NCBI GenBank assembly: GCA_964561475.1
Contig: CAZLPU010000001.1
Coordinates: 124,001 to 188,000, forward strand
Length of the DNA: 64,000 bases
Direction: 5' to 3'
From: CAYUYV01 sp964561475
GTDB taxonomy: Bacteria; Pseudomonadota; Alphaproteobacteria; JAJFIK01
Below the pieces are notes generated by a model, which ran no database searches, was not told the origin of the DNA, and saw only the letters and a list, made by a program, of their open reading frames with translations. Position 1 is the stretch's first letter. Every line of letters starts with the position of its first letter. Positions 55,641 to 64,000 of this stretch are shown here, in pieces. The position numbers and the translations under genes are program-made.

Positions 55641-57432
55641 GAAACGAAACCCCATTCTGTTTGCCATTCTGGCGTGGGCCATTGTCGCCTATGGCCTGGG
55701 TGAGCGGACGTTCCTGTCGTCCATCGATTGGATTCTCTATGACGTTCGCACGAGCCTTTTGAGCGCGCCACGCGCCCCCCATCCGGACATTGTTATCGTT
55801 GCCCTGGATGATGCAACACTCGAGAAGCTGCCCTACGAGGTGCCCCTGGAGCGGACATTCCTGGGTGATCTGCTCGTGGCGATCGACAAGGGCAAGCCTG
55901 CCGTCGTCGGCCTCGACGTCATTCTCGACCGGCCTACCACCGAGGACGCGGACCGGGCGCTCACCCAAGCCCTTGCGGCGATCGACACGCCCATCATCGC
56001 CGTAACCCCGGCCGTGGGCGGCGAGGTGGACCGGCCTCCTCTCGAGACCGGTCAGAACACCCCCGGACAAAACCTGTTCGGGATGCCGGTCGCCTCGCCC
56101 AAGCTGGAACTGGCCGGCGGCGTGGTGCGATACACAAGTTTCGCCAAGGACCATGGCCTCAATCCATTTCCGGTTGAGCTCGCGCGCAAGGTCAACCCAG
56201 CCATCGAGACCGGGGCCGACACGGACGGAGCACTTCTGTCCTTCGGTCTGACCAGGGACAAGTCCTGGCCATTTGTCACCATGCCCGCCCATCAACTCCT
56301 CAGTCTGTCTGCTTCGGAACACGGGGTGGCCTGGCTTCGGGATAAGATTGTGCTCATCGGCAAGGTGACGCGCTATGACGACCGTCACATGACACCTCTT
56401 CGTTTCGCACCGAAATCGGGAGACCTTATGGCCGGCCACGGGACACCGGGCGTGGTGGTCCACGCGTTCGCCCTGGCTCAGCTCATGGGCGGTGAGGGTG
56501 TTCTCACCCTTCCTGCCTTCTGGCGCGGCGTTCTGGGACTGCTGGCGGCGGCGGGCGGAGCGGCTCTGGCCTCGCGGATCATCAGCGTGCCCATCCTCGT
56601 GCCGGTCATTGCCGCAGCGGTGCTGATCTATCTGCTCTTGTCGTTTGTCCTGTTTGCCGGGGCCGGTCTGGTTCTACCCGTGGCCACCCCGGTGATCGCC
56701 TTTGTGGGCGCGGCCTTCATTCTGGGGCTTTACGGGCGGGGCAGGGCCCAGCGCCGGGCCCAATGGCTGCGCAGGAGCTTTGCGCTCTTTCTGGCGCCGC
56801 CCGTGGTGGAACGGCTGCTGGACCGGGAGGAAAGCCCGTCCCTGTCCGGAGAAACCCGGGAAATCACGGTCCTGTTCACGGATCTGGAGGGCTTCACCTC
56901 ATTCGTGGACACCCATGACCCCGCCCAGGTGACTGAAATCCTGAATGAATATTTCGAAACGGTCATCAACCTGATCTTCAAACACGAGGGCACCATCGAT
57001 AAGATTGTCGGCGACGCTCTCCATGCCTTCTTCAATGCACCGCTGGATCAGCCAGACCACACCGCCCGCGCGGTCGCCTGCGCCCTTGATATCAAACGCG
57101 AAACCGAAGCCTTCCGTGTGCGGTTGCAAGACCGGGTTGCATCATTCGGGCGCACACGGATTGGTGTCCATACCGGTCCAGCGATTGTCGGCAATTTTGG
57201 CGGAACCCGGCGGTTCGACTACACGGCCCACGGCACCACGGTCAATCTGGCGAGCCGCCTTGAACAGGCCAACAAGGAACTGGGCTCCCAGATCTGTGTC
57301 AGCGCCTCGGTCCGTGAGTCAGCACCCGGTTTCAACTATGAGGATCTGGGGACCATCAAGGTCCGCTCGATCGAGCGGCCTTTGCAGGTTTATGAGCCCC
57401 ATAGGGAAGAAGCGGCGGGTCCCACTGCCTGA
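55639..57432 (+). CDS. CHASE2 domain adenylate/guanylate cyclase
   Basis: The 597-residue membrane protein has a TM segment at the N-terminus, a CHASE2 sensor domain outside the membrane (DIVIVALDDATLEKL, GKPAVVGLDVILDRP), three TM segments (about residues 295-375) and a class III cyclase domain. The metal Asp residues are in LFTDLEGFTSF (Asp415) and IVGDALHAFFNAP (Asp459), 44 apart as in active cyclases, and RTRIGVHTGPAIVGNFG and RFDYTAHGTTVNLASRLE follow. The ATG at 55639 is used; a GTG at 55618 is an alternative. The gene makes cAMP or cGMP in response to an envelope signal, and the next gene is a Crp-type regulator, so cAMP is likely. Confidence 0.93.
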   Translation: MKRNPILFAILAWAIVAYGLGERTFLSSIDWILYDVRTSLLSAPRAPHPDIVIVALDDATLEKLPYEVPLERTFLGDLLVAIDKGKPAVVGLDVILDRPTTEDADRALTQALAAIDTPIIAVTPAVGGEVDRPPLETGQNTPGQNLFGMPVASPKLELAGGVVRYTSFAKDHGLNPFPVELARKVNPAIETGADTDGALLSFGLTRDKSWPFVTMPAHQLLSLSASEHGVAWLRDKIVLIGKVTRYDDRHMTPLRFAPKSGDLMAGHGTPGVVVHAFALAQLMGGEGVLTLPAFWRGVLGLLAAAGGAALASRIISVPILVPVIAAAVLIYLLLSFVLFAGAGLVLPVATPVIAFVGAAFILGLYGRGRAQRRAQWLRRSFALFLAPPVVERLLDREESPSLSGETREITVLFTDLEGFTSFVDTHDPAQVTEILNEYFETVINLIFKHEGTIDKIVGDALHAFFNAPLDQPDHTARAVACALDIKRETEAFRVRLQDRVASFGRTRIGVHTGPAIVGNFGGTRRFDYTAHGTTVNLASRLEQANKELGSQICVSASVRESAPGFNYEDLGTIKVRSIERPLQVYEPHREEAAGPTA

Positions 57433-57503
57433 TATCCGCCACCCGATGGATGCGGGTGCGGAATGCCCCGCCCGAGCACAGATTAAAGACAGGATGAAAG
57501 CCC

Positions 57504-58217
57504 ATGAGCCTGCTCGATCGTCTCAAGACCCTCCAAAGCAGCGGAGAGGGCGACACCTTCCTGAAAAATTTGAACACGGAAGAGCTGGAATGCCTGTTCG
57601 CCAAGGCCAAGGAAAAGCCCTTCAAGAAGGGAGAAACCCTGTCCTACAAGGACGAAGAGGGGGAGGCGATGTTCGCCGTCCTTGAAGGGTCGGTGAAGAT
57701 TGTGGATGTCTCGGCAAGCGGCAAGGAAACCATTCTCAACTTCATTCAGCCCGGCGAAGTGGTGGGAGAAATCGCGGTCCTCGACCGGCTGCCCCGCACC
57801 GCCGACGCCATTGCCGCGAGTTCCGGCGCCGCCGCGGTCCTCGCCCGGCGCGATGTGCTCGCCGCCCTGACCGAGACACCCCCGCTTGCCCTCAAGATCA
57901 TGACTTTGCTATGCGCCAAGATCCGCATGGCGAGCGCCATGGCTGCGGACGGCTGGACCCTCGACCTGAAATCCCGCCTCGCCCGCTCCCTGGTCCGCCT
58001 CGGCACCCATTACGGAACGGAGGACGCGGAGGGATCCGTCGAGATCCAGCTCCGGCTGTCCCAAAGCGAACTGGGCAACTATGCGGGCCTGTCCCGGGAA
58101 AACGTCAACCGCCAGCTCAGCACCTGGCGCCAGAAGGACATCGTCCAACTCTCCAACGGAAAATTCGTCATCAAGGACATGGACCAGCTCATGGATATTG
58201 CCGACCAGGTGGAATAA
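57504..58217 (+). CDS. Crp/Fnr family transcriptional regulator
   Basis: The 237-residue protein has an N-terminal cyclic-nucleotide-binding barrel with the phosphate-binding cassette GEIAVLDRLPRTADA (residues 88-102), where the Arg that contacts the cyclic phosphate is kept, then a dimerisation helix and a winged helix (LRLSQSELGNYAGLSRENVNRQL). This places it in the cAMP-binding rather than iron-sulfur (Fnr) branch. It lies 71 bases after the cyclase stop, likely in one operon, and precedes the secretion genes. Direct control of those genes is inference; no clear TGTGA-N6-TCACA site was seen. Confidence 0.92.
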   Translation: MSLLDRLKTLQSSGEGDTFLKNLNTEELECLFAKAKEKPFKKGETLSYKDEEGEAMFAVLEGSVKIVDVSASGKETILNFIQPGEVVGEIAVLDRLPRTADAIAASSGAAAVLARRDVLAALTETPPLALKIMTLLCAKIRMASAMAADGWTLDLKSRLARSLVRLGTHYGTEDAEGSVEIQLRLSQSELGNYAGLSRENVNRQLSTWRQKDIVQLSNGKFVIKDMDQLMDIADQVE

Positions 58218-58486
58218 CCGCTCCGGCGGGGTGTGAATGCTTCCTGTCATTTTACCGCAGGCTGGATCAGTCCTGGCCGGCAGGTGAAACCGCTGGCGCA
58301 TCTTTCAAAATGGCAATAAGAAGATTCCGGGCAATTCATGTATTTCTGTCCGCGATGGGATCGCTGAACCGGCATCCCCGGCACCGCTTGCCTGATCAGG
58401 CCACTCGCGCCGTAGCATGGCCGGTCGCCGTCAAAGAGGCAGGGTTGTCCATGGATGTGAGGGATCCTGGTCGAAAGAGGCTGTGA

Positions 58487-60349
58487 ATGAGTAACGGTAT
58501 CGGGGCTGGAAGTCTGCCGTCTGACAAGCCTGATCAACACTCCGGGCCGGGCCGCCGGTTGCCGGCCGTCAGATTGGGTTCGGGAACCTGTCTGCCTTTT
58601 CTGGTCATCGGCGCCGCGCTGGCCTGGGGTCCGGTCGCTGCGCAGAACGCGCCGCCGGTGCCGAGCCAGGCGACAGAGCCTGACGTCCGCTTGCGTCAAT
58701 TGGAAGAGCGGCCCACGCCTTCCCTTGGCGATCCCATCGTCATTCCCAGCACAAGCCCTGGCCGTCCGCCTGCGAACAGCAGTGAAGTCACTTTTGAATT
58801 GCGCGATCTCGTGATCAACGGTGCCAGCGCCTTTCCGCCGGAAACCCTGCGCCCCCTCTTCCAGGACCAGATCGGGCGGATGATTACTCTGACCGAGCTC
58901 TACGAGATTGCTGCGCGTATCGAGGCATTCTACCGGGAAGCAGGGTTCTTCATTACCAGAACGATCGTCCCGGCCCAGGAGGTCGCCGACGGGCGCTACC
59001 GGCTTGAGGTCATCGAAGGGTTCATCACCCGGGTTGAAATGGATCTCAGCGGCGGGGCCGACCATGGCCGGGTCGAAGCGATTCTGCGCGAGGTGGAAGG
59101 CCAGCGGCCCCTGAAACTCCAGACCCTTGAGAGAGCTCTTTTGCTCGCCAATGATATTCCGGGCATCGCCGTTTCGGTTCTGCTGCGTCAGGACGAGGAC
59201 CAGCGGGGCGGGGCCGTGCTGGTCGCGAATGTGGTGCGCAAACGGGTCGGCGGTTTTGCCTCCATCGATAATCAGGGGTCGTCCTTCACCGGGCGGGACA
59301 CGGTCGTGATCGGCACGAATATCAGTGCCTTGACGGATTATGCCGACCAGTTTGGCCTGACAGCGGTCGTCACCAACCCCATCGACGGGGAGGGAAGCTG
59401 GGTCATCCAGGGCTCTGCGGGCATCGGTATCGGCCGCTCAGGGCTCAGGCTTCAGTTGATCGGGTCCTACGGGGAATCCCGGCCCAACGGACCGCCTGTC
59501 GCGCTGGATGTTCTGGATCTGGAAAGCGACTCCACCTTTGCCTCGGCGGTGTTGTCCTATCCGTTTCTCAGGACAAGGGATCTGTCCCTGACCGGTGATG
59601 TCAGTTTTGATTATCTGAACACGAATACCGACCAGGCAAGCACCGCGTCCAACGGCCCCTTTCGTCTTTACGAGGACAAGATCCGTACCGCTGCCATCTC
59701 CATGCGGCTCGATTTCAAGGACACCCTGAAGGGCCGCAATGTCGGGACGGTATCGTTCCGCAAGGGGCTGCCTATTCTGGACGCCAGCCGGGCCGGGGAC
59801 CTGTTTCTCACCCGGCCCGACGCTTCCGGGGTCTTCTCCAGTCTCCAAGCCTCTTTCCTGCGCCTTCAGGAAGTGAGTGAATCCGTGTCGGTCCTGATGG
59901 AAATGAGCGGTCAGCTCGCCTTCAATGAGGTCCTTTCCGGGGAGGAGTTCACCGTAGGCGGACGGCGCTTCGGGCGGGGCTACAACCCGGCCCAGCTGGC
60001 CGGAGACAGCGGTGTCGGAGCAACCCTTGAGCTTCAATACACCCAGCCCACCGATATGCCCCTTCTGGAGTCCTATCAGCTTTTCAGCTTCCTGGATTAT
60101 GGACGGGTCGATCAGCGCAGTGATGAATCCGGCGGCATTCCGGTCGCCGACCCCTCCCAGCAGGGCACGCTGCTCTCAGTGGGAGCGGGTGTCCGGGCCA
60201 GGGCGAACGAGAACTTCGCTCTGGAGGCAACGGTTGCCCAGCCCGTCGGGGGACGGCCCACCCAAATCGACCGCAGCAGTGACGTGGACGGACAGGCTCC
60301 TGCAAGCCGCTCGCCCCAGCTCCTGGTGCAGGCCACAGCACAGTTTTGA
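58487..60349 (+). CDS. ShlB/FhaC/HecB family two-partner secretion translocator (TpsB)
   Basis: The 620-residue outer-membrane protein has a signal region, POTRA-type domains (VTFELRDLVINGASAFPPETL and GRYRLEVIEGFITRVEM) and a C-terminal barrel that includes the family motif FTVGGRRFGRGYNPAQLAGDSG, given here only by its ends FTVGGRRF and GRGYNPAQ. The last residue is Phe, as in barrel proteins. TpsB exports the large exoprotein encoded next to it. The ATG at 58487 is used; the N-terminus before the signal is long. It is separated by 21 bases from the exoprotein gene. Confidence 0.9.
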   Translation: MSNGIGAGSLPSDKPDQHSGPGRRLPAVRLGSGTCLPFLVIGAALAWGPVAAQNAPPVPSQATEPDVRLRQLEERPTPSLGDPIVIPSTSPGRPPANSSEVTFELRDLVINGASAFPPETLRPLFQDQIGRMITLTELYEIAARIEAFYREAGFFITRTIVPAQEVADGRYRLEVIEGFITRVEMDLSGGADHGRVEAILREVEGQRPLKLQTLERALLLANDIPGIAVSVLLRQDEDQRGGAVLVANVVRKRVGGFASIDNQGSSFTGRDTVVIGTNISALTDYADQFGLTAVVTNPIDGEGSWVIQGSAGIGIGRSGLRLQLIGSYGESRPNGPPVALDVLDLESDSTFASAVLSYPFLRTRDLSLTGDVSFDYLNTNTDQASTASNGPFRLYEDKIRTAAISMRLDFKDTLKGRNVGTVSFRKGLPILDASRAGDLFLTRPDASGVFSSLQASFLRLQEVSESVSVLMEMSGQLAFNEVLSGEEFTVGGRRFGRGYNPAQLAGDSGVGATLELQYTQPTDMPLLESYQLFSFLDYGRVDQRSDESGGIPVADPSQQGTLLSVGAGVRARANENFALEATVAQPVGGRPTQIDRSSDVDGQAPASRSPQLLVQATAQF

Positions 60350-60370
60350 TGGCAAAGGGGATCCCAATCC

Positions 60371-63300
60371 ATGACCAATGCCGCTTCGCCCACCTCCATC
60401 ATGGTACCTTCACACCGATCTGACCGTTCCTTGCGCCAGAGATTGCGCCAGAGATTGCGCCTGAGATTGCGCCAGTTGCTCACCTCCACCTGCCTGCGCC
60501 CCATGGGGATCGGCACCTGCTTGTCCCTGGCTCTCCTGGCCCCTGCGATGGCCGGGCCGGACGGCGGCAAAGTGGTGGGCGGCAAGGCCACCATCACCAC
60601 CAGCGGGCGGGAAACCACCATCAATCAGAAGTCAAACCGTGCCCTGATCGAATGGGACCGGTTCAATCTTGATGCCGGTGAAGCCGTCCGCTTCCAGCAG
60701 CCCGGCCGCAAGGCCATCACCGTCAACCGGGTCACCGGGAATGGTGCGTCCACGATCAATGGCGAGATCACCGCAAAGGGTAATGTGTGGCTCTTGAACC
60801 CGAATGGTGTGCTGATCGGATCCAGCGCGGTCATTGATGTGGGCGGGTTCCTGGCCACCACAAGCGATCTTCACCAGGATGATTTCATGGCCGGCCAGTA
60901 CCGGTTCGACACACCCTCCACCAATCCCGATGCCAAGGTGGTCAATGAAGGCCGCATTACTGTCCGGGACAAGGGGCTCGCGGGTCTTGTGGCGCCCCAT
61001 GTGCGCAACGACGGCGTTATCGAGGGCAGGCTGAGCACGGTGATCGTGGCCGGTGCGCAGACCTACGGCCTCGATCTCTATGGCGACGGCATGATCAATT
61101 TCGAAGTCGGCCAGCCCGTCGACCGTGCCCCGGACGAAGGTGCGATTGTCGAGAACTCCGGACGGATCAGCGCGCCCGGTGGCCGGGTTCTGGTGACGGC
61201 CCAGGCGGCCGCGGAAGTGGTTGCCGATGTGATCTATACGGATGGGGTCATCGAGGCACAGACCATTGAGCGCAAGGCGGGTTCCATCGTGCTTGGCAGC
61301 GGTCAGGGTACGGTTGAAGTCACCGGACGGGTCGACGCGAGTGGGGCAGGGCAGGGCGAAAGCGGCGGCTCCATCGATATCATCGGTGAGACCGTCGTGG
61401 TTCGGGAAGATGCCAGGATTGATGTTTCCGGCCAATCCGGCGCCGGTTCCGTGGAAATCGGGGGGTCTTTCCAGGGCGATGGCCCCCTCCCCAATGCCCA
61501 GAGGACGTATGTCGGTCCGGATGCGGAAATTCGTGCCGACGCCCTCGAAGACGGCGATGGCGGTGAGGTGATCGTCTGGGCTGACGGCCAGACCGTCTTT
61601 GCGGGTGAGGCCAGCGCCCGGGGCGGGCCTGAGGGTGGTGACGGCGGCTTTGTGGAAGTTTCCGGCAAGGAAATCCTGAATTTCGTGGGCATGGTCGATA
61701 TCGCGGCGCCCGAGGGCAATGCCGGAACCTTGCTCCTTGACCCGGGCATCCTCGAAGTGGTTGACCAGCTCAGTGTGCAAACCGTCGTGAACGACACCGA
61801 CCCCTCCATTGATGCCCTGTTCCTGGGGATCGACGTTGGTGAGGGCGGTGTCAGCCAGGTGGAGACGGCCACACTGGAAGCCATTCCCGGCAATGTTGTG
61901 GTCCAGGCGGATGATGTGGACATCCTGGGCAATCTGAATTTCAACTCTCCGGAAACCCAGAATTACATCCTGTTTTACGGTGAAAACACCCTCGACGTTC
62001 AGGCTCGGGTCAGCCTTGACAGCGGATCTGCGGTCCTGGGGCTGGCCTCGCCGGAGATCACCATTTTCGAGGAAGACAACGGCGGCAGCACCATTTCTTG
62101 GTTCTCCGAAGTCGATTCCGGTGCGGATGTGGTGATGATCGGCGGAGAGATCTTCATTTTCGGCGAGATCGATGTCAGCCGCTCCCAGACCGTCTCTATA
62201 CAGAGCTGGGATTTCGATCTGCCGGACCTGGACTTGATCAGGGCGGTCGATGCACCCGTTGTGGAACCGCTGCTCTTTGGGCCGAAGATCAGTCTGGGTC
62301 CTACCGGCGATCTGCCGTTCGCGGATATTGTCGACGTGGATGACATCGCGCCCGGTTTTGGTGTGGATCTGTTCCTGGACGGGACGGACTTCTTCCTGCC
62401 CTCGCCCGAGAACACGCCGCCGGAACGCCAGATCACGATCAATGCAACCAACTCCATCGAGATCGATGGCAATATCAACTCAGACTCCAATGACCGGTTC
62501 ATCCTCAATGCACCTCGCTCGACCCTGACGGTGCGAGAGGGTGACGAAGTTATCATCGCCAACAACTTCACCGCCTTCGATACGCTTACCGATCCCGGCA
62601 ACGAACTGGGTGCCGATCTCATTATCGATGCCTCTTCCTCAAACAACCGAATGGTGACGGTGGATGAAGGCGTTGATGTCAGTGCAGAAACCATCAGGAT
62701 CTTCGCCGATGGCGCCGTGACGATGAATGGCCGCCTGAATGGCGGGGAAGAGGTGGCAATTACCGCCGGTTCCTTCCGGACCTCGGGCGGATCCCAGGGC
62801 AACCTCGCCGGAATTTTCGCATCGATTGTGAGCTTCTTTATCCCGGAAGAGGTCGATCCGACGGTCGGCGGGTCCAACGGGTCTTCGACCTTGAGCAACG
62901 ATTTCATCGGGCTCGTGTCAGCGGAAACCCTGTTCCTTAACACCACCGAGGATCTTTTCTTCATCGGCGATACGGATTTCACCCAACGGATTCTGCCCGA
63001 CTCCAACAACGTGGTTGAAGCGCTGGAAATTGGTGATGTTGTAATCACCAGCACCGGCCTCCAACCCACGATTGCCAAGAATAACGGCGCTGCGCTGGTG
63101 GCCGATACCCTCCTGTTCGTGGTGCCCACCGGGACCGATCTCCTCTTCGGGGACGGTGGGGAAGGCTTTGTCCCCACGGAAATTGACCGGATCGGCAGCC
63201 TGCAGATTATCGAGTCCTTCCTCACCAGCGAATTCGGGACCTTTGAGGTTTCCAACATGGGTCCGCTGGCCCTTGGCGCTCTCGGGGCCGTCGAAGGCGG

Positions 63301-64000
63301 TCGCGCTCCGACCTTCGATCTCTCCGCGGTCGATCTCTTCGTGCAGACGGTCGACGGTACCCTGACCCTGGATACGCCCATTACGACAACCGGGGAGGGC
63401 GAATCACTGGTTCTGTCTACGGATACGGGGATCGTCAATAATGCCGGGACAGTCCCGTTTTCCACGCCCAACGGACGCTATGTTCTCTACTCCGTATCGC
63501 CGGAAGGGGACACCCTCGGCAGCTTTGAGCCTGTGATCTCGCCGGATATCGGCACCATCGAGACCGTGCTTCCGGCTTCGGTAACGCCTACGGACGAAAG
63601 CGTGATCGTCTACCAGGACGAGGTGGAAGCGCGACCGCCTACGGAGACGCCCGAGGAACCGCCCACCGAGACGCCGACTGAAACCCCCAATGAAACGCCG
63701 GGTTCTCCATCGGAAGAGGACATTTGCGAGGTCTCGCCGGTTCTCTGCCAGCCCATTAACGAGAGAACGCTGACCGTTCGGGTGCCCAGCGGTCTGGCCA
63801 ACATTCAGGCCATGAAAGAAAGCGGAATCCAACAGGTAAGCGCCCTTGTGGCCGATGTGGTCGAGGGCGACGGCGGTGAGATTGCCATTGAAATGGGTGT
63901 TCTGCTCAGCCCCCTCGGGCTGAAAACAATCAGCACATTGAACGCATTCGGTGAAGACCTGATGGTCAACGACGGCAACCGGGATCTTTGGGGCCAGATA
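60371..64000 (+). CDS. Filamentous haemagglutinin-type exoprotein TpsA (partial, runs off the end)
   Basis: The frame is open for 1,210 codons from the ATG at 60371 to the window end with no stop. After a basic N-terminal stretch encoded by a short repeat and a signal peptide (SLALLAPAMAG), the two-partner secretion domain shows ATITTSGRETTINQKSNRAL, the TPS motif NPNGVLIG and repeated NEGRI/NDGVI/NSGRI turns of a beta-helix. Further on is a Pro/Thr/Glu linker (TETPEEPPTETPTETPNETP) at about 63640-63705. The long minus-strand frames over this region are shadows. It pairs with the translocator just upstream; the cargo's role (adhesin, toxin or other) lies beyond the window. Confidence 0.9.
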   Translation, partial: MTNAASPTSIMVPSHRSDRSLRQRLRQRLRLRLRQLLTSTCLRPMGIGTCLSLALLAPAMAGPDGGKVVGGKATITTSGRETTINQKSNRALIEWDRFNLDAGEAVRFQQPGRKAITVNRVTGNGASTINGEITAKGNVWLLNPNGVLIGSSAVIDVGGFLATTSDLHQDDFMAGQYRFDTPSTNPDAKVVNEGRITVRDKGLAGLVAPHVRNDGVIEGRLSTVIVAGAQTYGLDLYGDGMINFEVGQPVDRAPDEGAIVENSGRISAPGGRVLVTAQAAAEVVADVIYTDGVIEAQTIERKAGSIVLGSGQGTVEVTGRVDASGAGQGESGGSIDIIGETVVVREDARIDVSGQSGAGSVEIGGSFQGDGPLPNAQRTYVGPDAEIRADALEDGDGGEVIVWADGQTVFAGEASARGGPEGGDGGFVEVSGKEILNFVGMVDIAAPEGNAGTLLLDPGILEVVDQLSVQTVVNDTDPSIDALFLGIDVGEGGVSQVETATLEAIPGNVVVQADDVDILGNLNFNSPETQNYILFYGENTLDVQARVSLDSGSAVLGLASPEITIFEEDNGGSTISWFSEVDSGADVVMIGGEIFIFGEIDVSRSQTVSIQSWDFDLPDLDLIRAVDAPVVEPLLFGPKISLGPTGDLPFADIVDVDDIAPGFGVDLFLDGTDFFLPSPENTPPERQITINATNSIEIDGNINSDSNDRFILNAPRSTLTVREGDEVIIANNFTAFDTLTDPGNELGADLIIDASSSNNRMVTVDEGVDVSAETIRIFADGAVTMNGRLNGGEEVAITAGSFRTSGGSQGNLAGIFASIVSFFIPEEVDPTVGGSNGSSTLSNDFIGLVSAETLFLNTTEDLFFIGDTDFTQRILPDSNNVVEALEIGDVVITSTGLQPTIAKNNGAALVADTLLFVVPTGTDLLFGDGGEGFVPTEIDRIGSLQIIESFLTSEFGTFEVSNMGPLALGALGAVEGGRAPTFDLSAVDLFVQTVDGTLTLDTPITTTGEGESLVLSTDTGIVNNAGTVPFSTPNGRYVLYSVSPEGDTLGSFEPVISPDIGTIETVLPASVTPTDESVIVYQDEVEARPPTETPEEPPTETPTETPNETPGSPSEEDICEVSPVLCQPINERTLTVRVPSGLANIQAMKESGIQQVSALVADVVEGDGGEIAIEMGVLLSPLGLKTISTLNAFGEDLMVNDGNRDLWGQI
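60431..60475 (+). repeat. 12-bp tandem repeat in exoprotein N-terminus
   Basis: TTGCGCCAGAGA occurs twice exactly (60431-60442, 60443-60454), followed by a variant and a partial copy, encoding LRQR-LRQR-LRLR-LRQ before the signal peptide. Confidence 0.85.

Noticed and set aside
60632..63471. Two long minus-strand frames (60632-61780 and 61999-63471)
   Set aside because: They lie antisense to the exoprotein gene, which is open to the window end and carries the TPS motifs; Ser/Thr- and Gly-rich shadows are expected there.

Overview
The window is a high-GC chromosomal segment that reads as an aerobic, heterotrophic alphaproteobacterium. The grounds are GCTA-type -10 promoter elements, system I cytochrome c maturation (ccm), Sox-type sulfur oxidation, two TonB-dependent receptors and many acyl-CoA catabolic genes. 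No mobile element, integrase, rRNA or CRISPR array was seen. The genus cannot be fixed from the sequence.

Layout. (1) 1-9.5 kb: catabolic genes (two SDRs, a Baeyer-Villiger-type monooxygenase, a saccharopine-dehydrogenase-like reductase, a thioesterase, a cytochrome P450 coupled to a crotonase-fold gene), with a lipocalin and an M23 peptidase between them. (2) 9.8-12.7 kb: ccmABCDE with overlapping start and stop codons; ccmF, ccmG and ccmH are not here. (3) 12.8-21.5 kb: a solute-binding protein, a DUF3011-like lipoprotein and two tandem paralogous TonB receptors that share a promoter sequence. (4) 21.6-22.6 kb: a Zur-like regulator overlapping hisI. (5) 23.4-29.1 kb: one very large gene, a sulfotransferase domain followed by about 1,600 low-complexity residues built partly from 15-bp repeats. 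(6) 29.3-36.7 kb: a Rieske/glutamate-synthase-type flavoprotein and an acyl-CoA dehydrogenase/crotonase group. (7) 36.8-44.8 kb: selA-selB-tRNA(Sec), a thioredoxin-like partner protein, a UGSC selenoprotein with an in-frame TGA at 42327-42329, a strong terminator, a protein with two DsbA/HCCA-isomerase-like halves, and a nitroreductase. (8) 44.8-52.0 kb, minus strand: a molybdenum hydroxylase pair, a cytochrome c, soxF, soxX, soxY, soxZ and soxA as one tightly packed operon, then a GST. (9) 52.3-55.0 kb: a thiolase and an SLC13/DASS transporter. (10) 55.1-64.0 kb: a small periplasmic protein, a CHASE2-adenylate cyclase, a Crp-type regulator and a two-partner secretion pair whose exoprotein gene runs off the window end.

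How the genes fit together. The selenocysteine island holds the Sec-specific synthase, the elongation factor, the tRNA and at least one user of that tRNA; selD is not in the window. A conventional gene caller would split the selenoprotein into a truncated 5' ORF and a separate 3' ORF. The sox operon makes several c-type cytochromes that would need the Ccm system, but it lacks soxB and soxCD and is headed by a xanthine-dehydrogenase-family molybdoenzyme. The cyclase and Crp genes lie directly before the secretion genes, which suggests cAMP control of surface-protein export.

The strongest candidate for an undescribed system is the selenoprotein module at about 40.1-44.8 kb. The sulfotransferase with its repeat-built tail and the molybdoenzyme-led sox operon come next.
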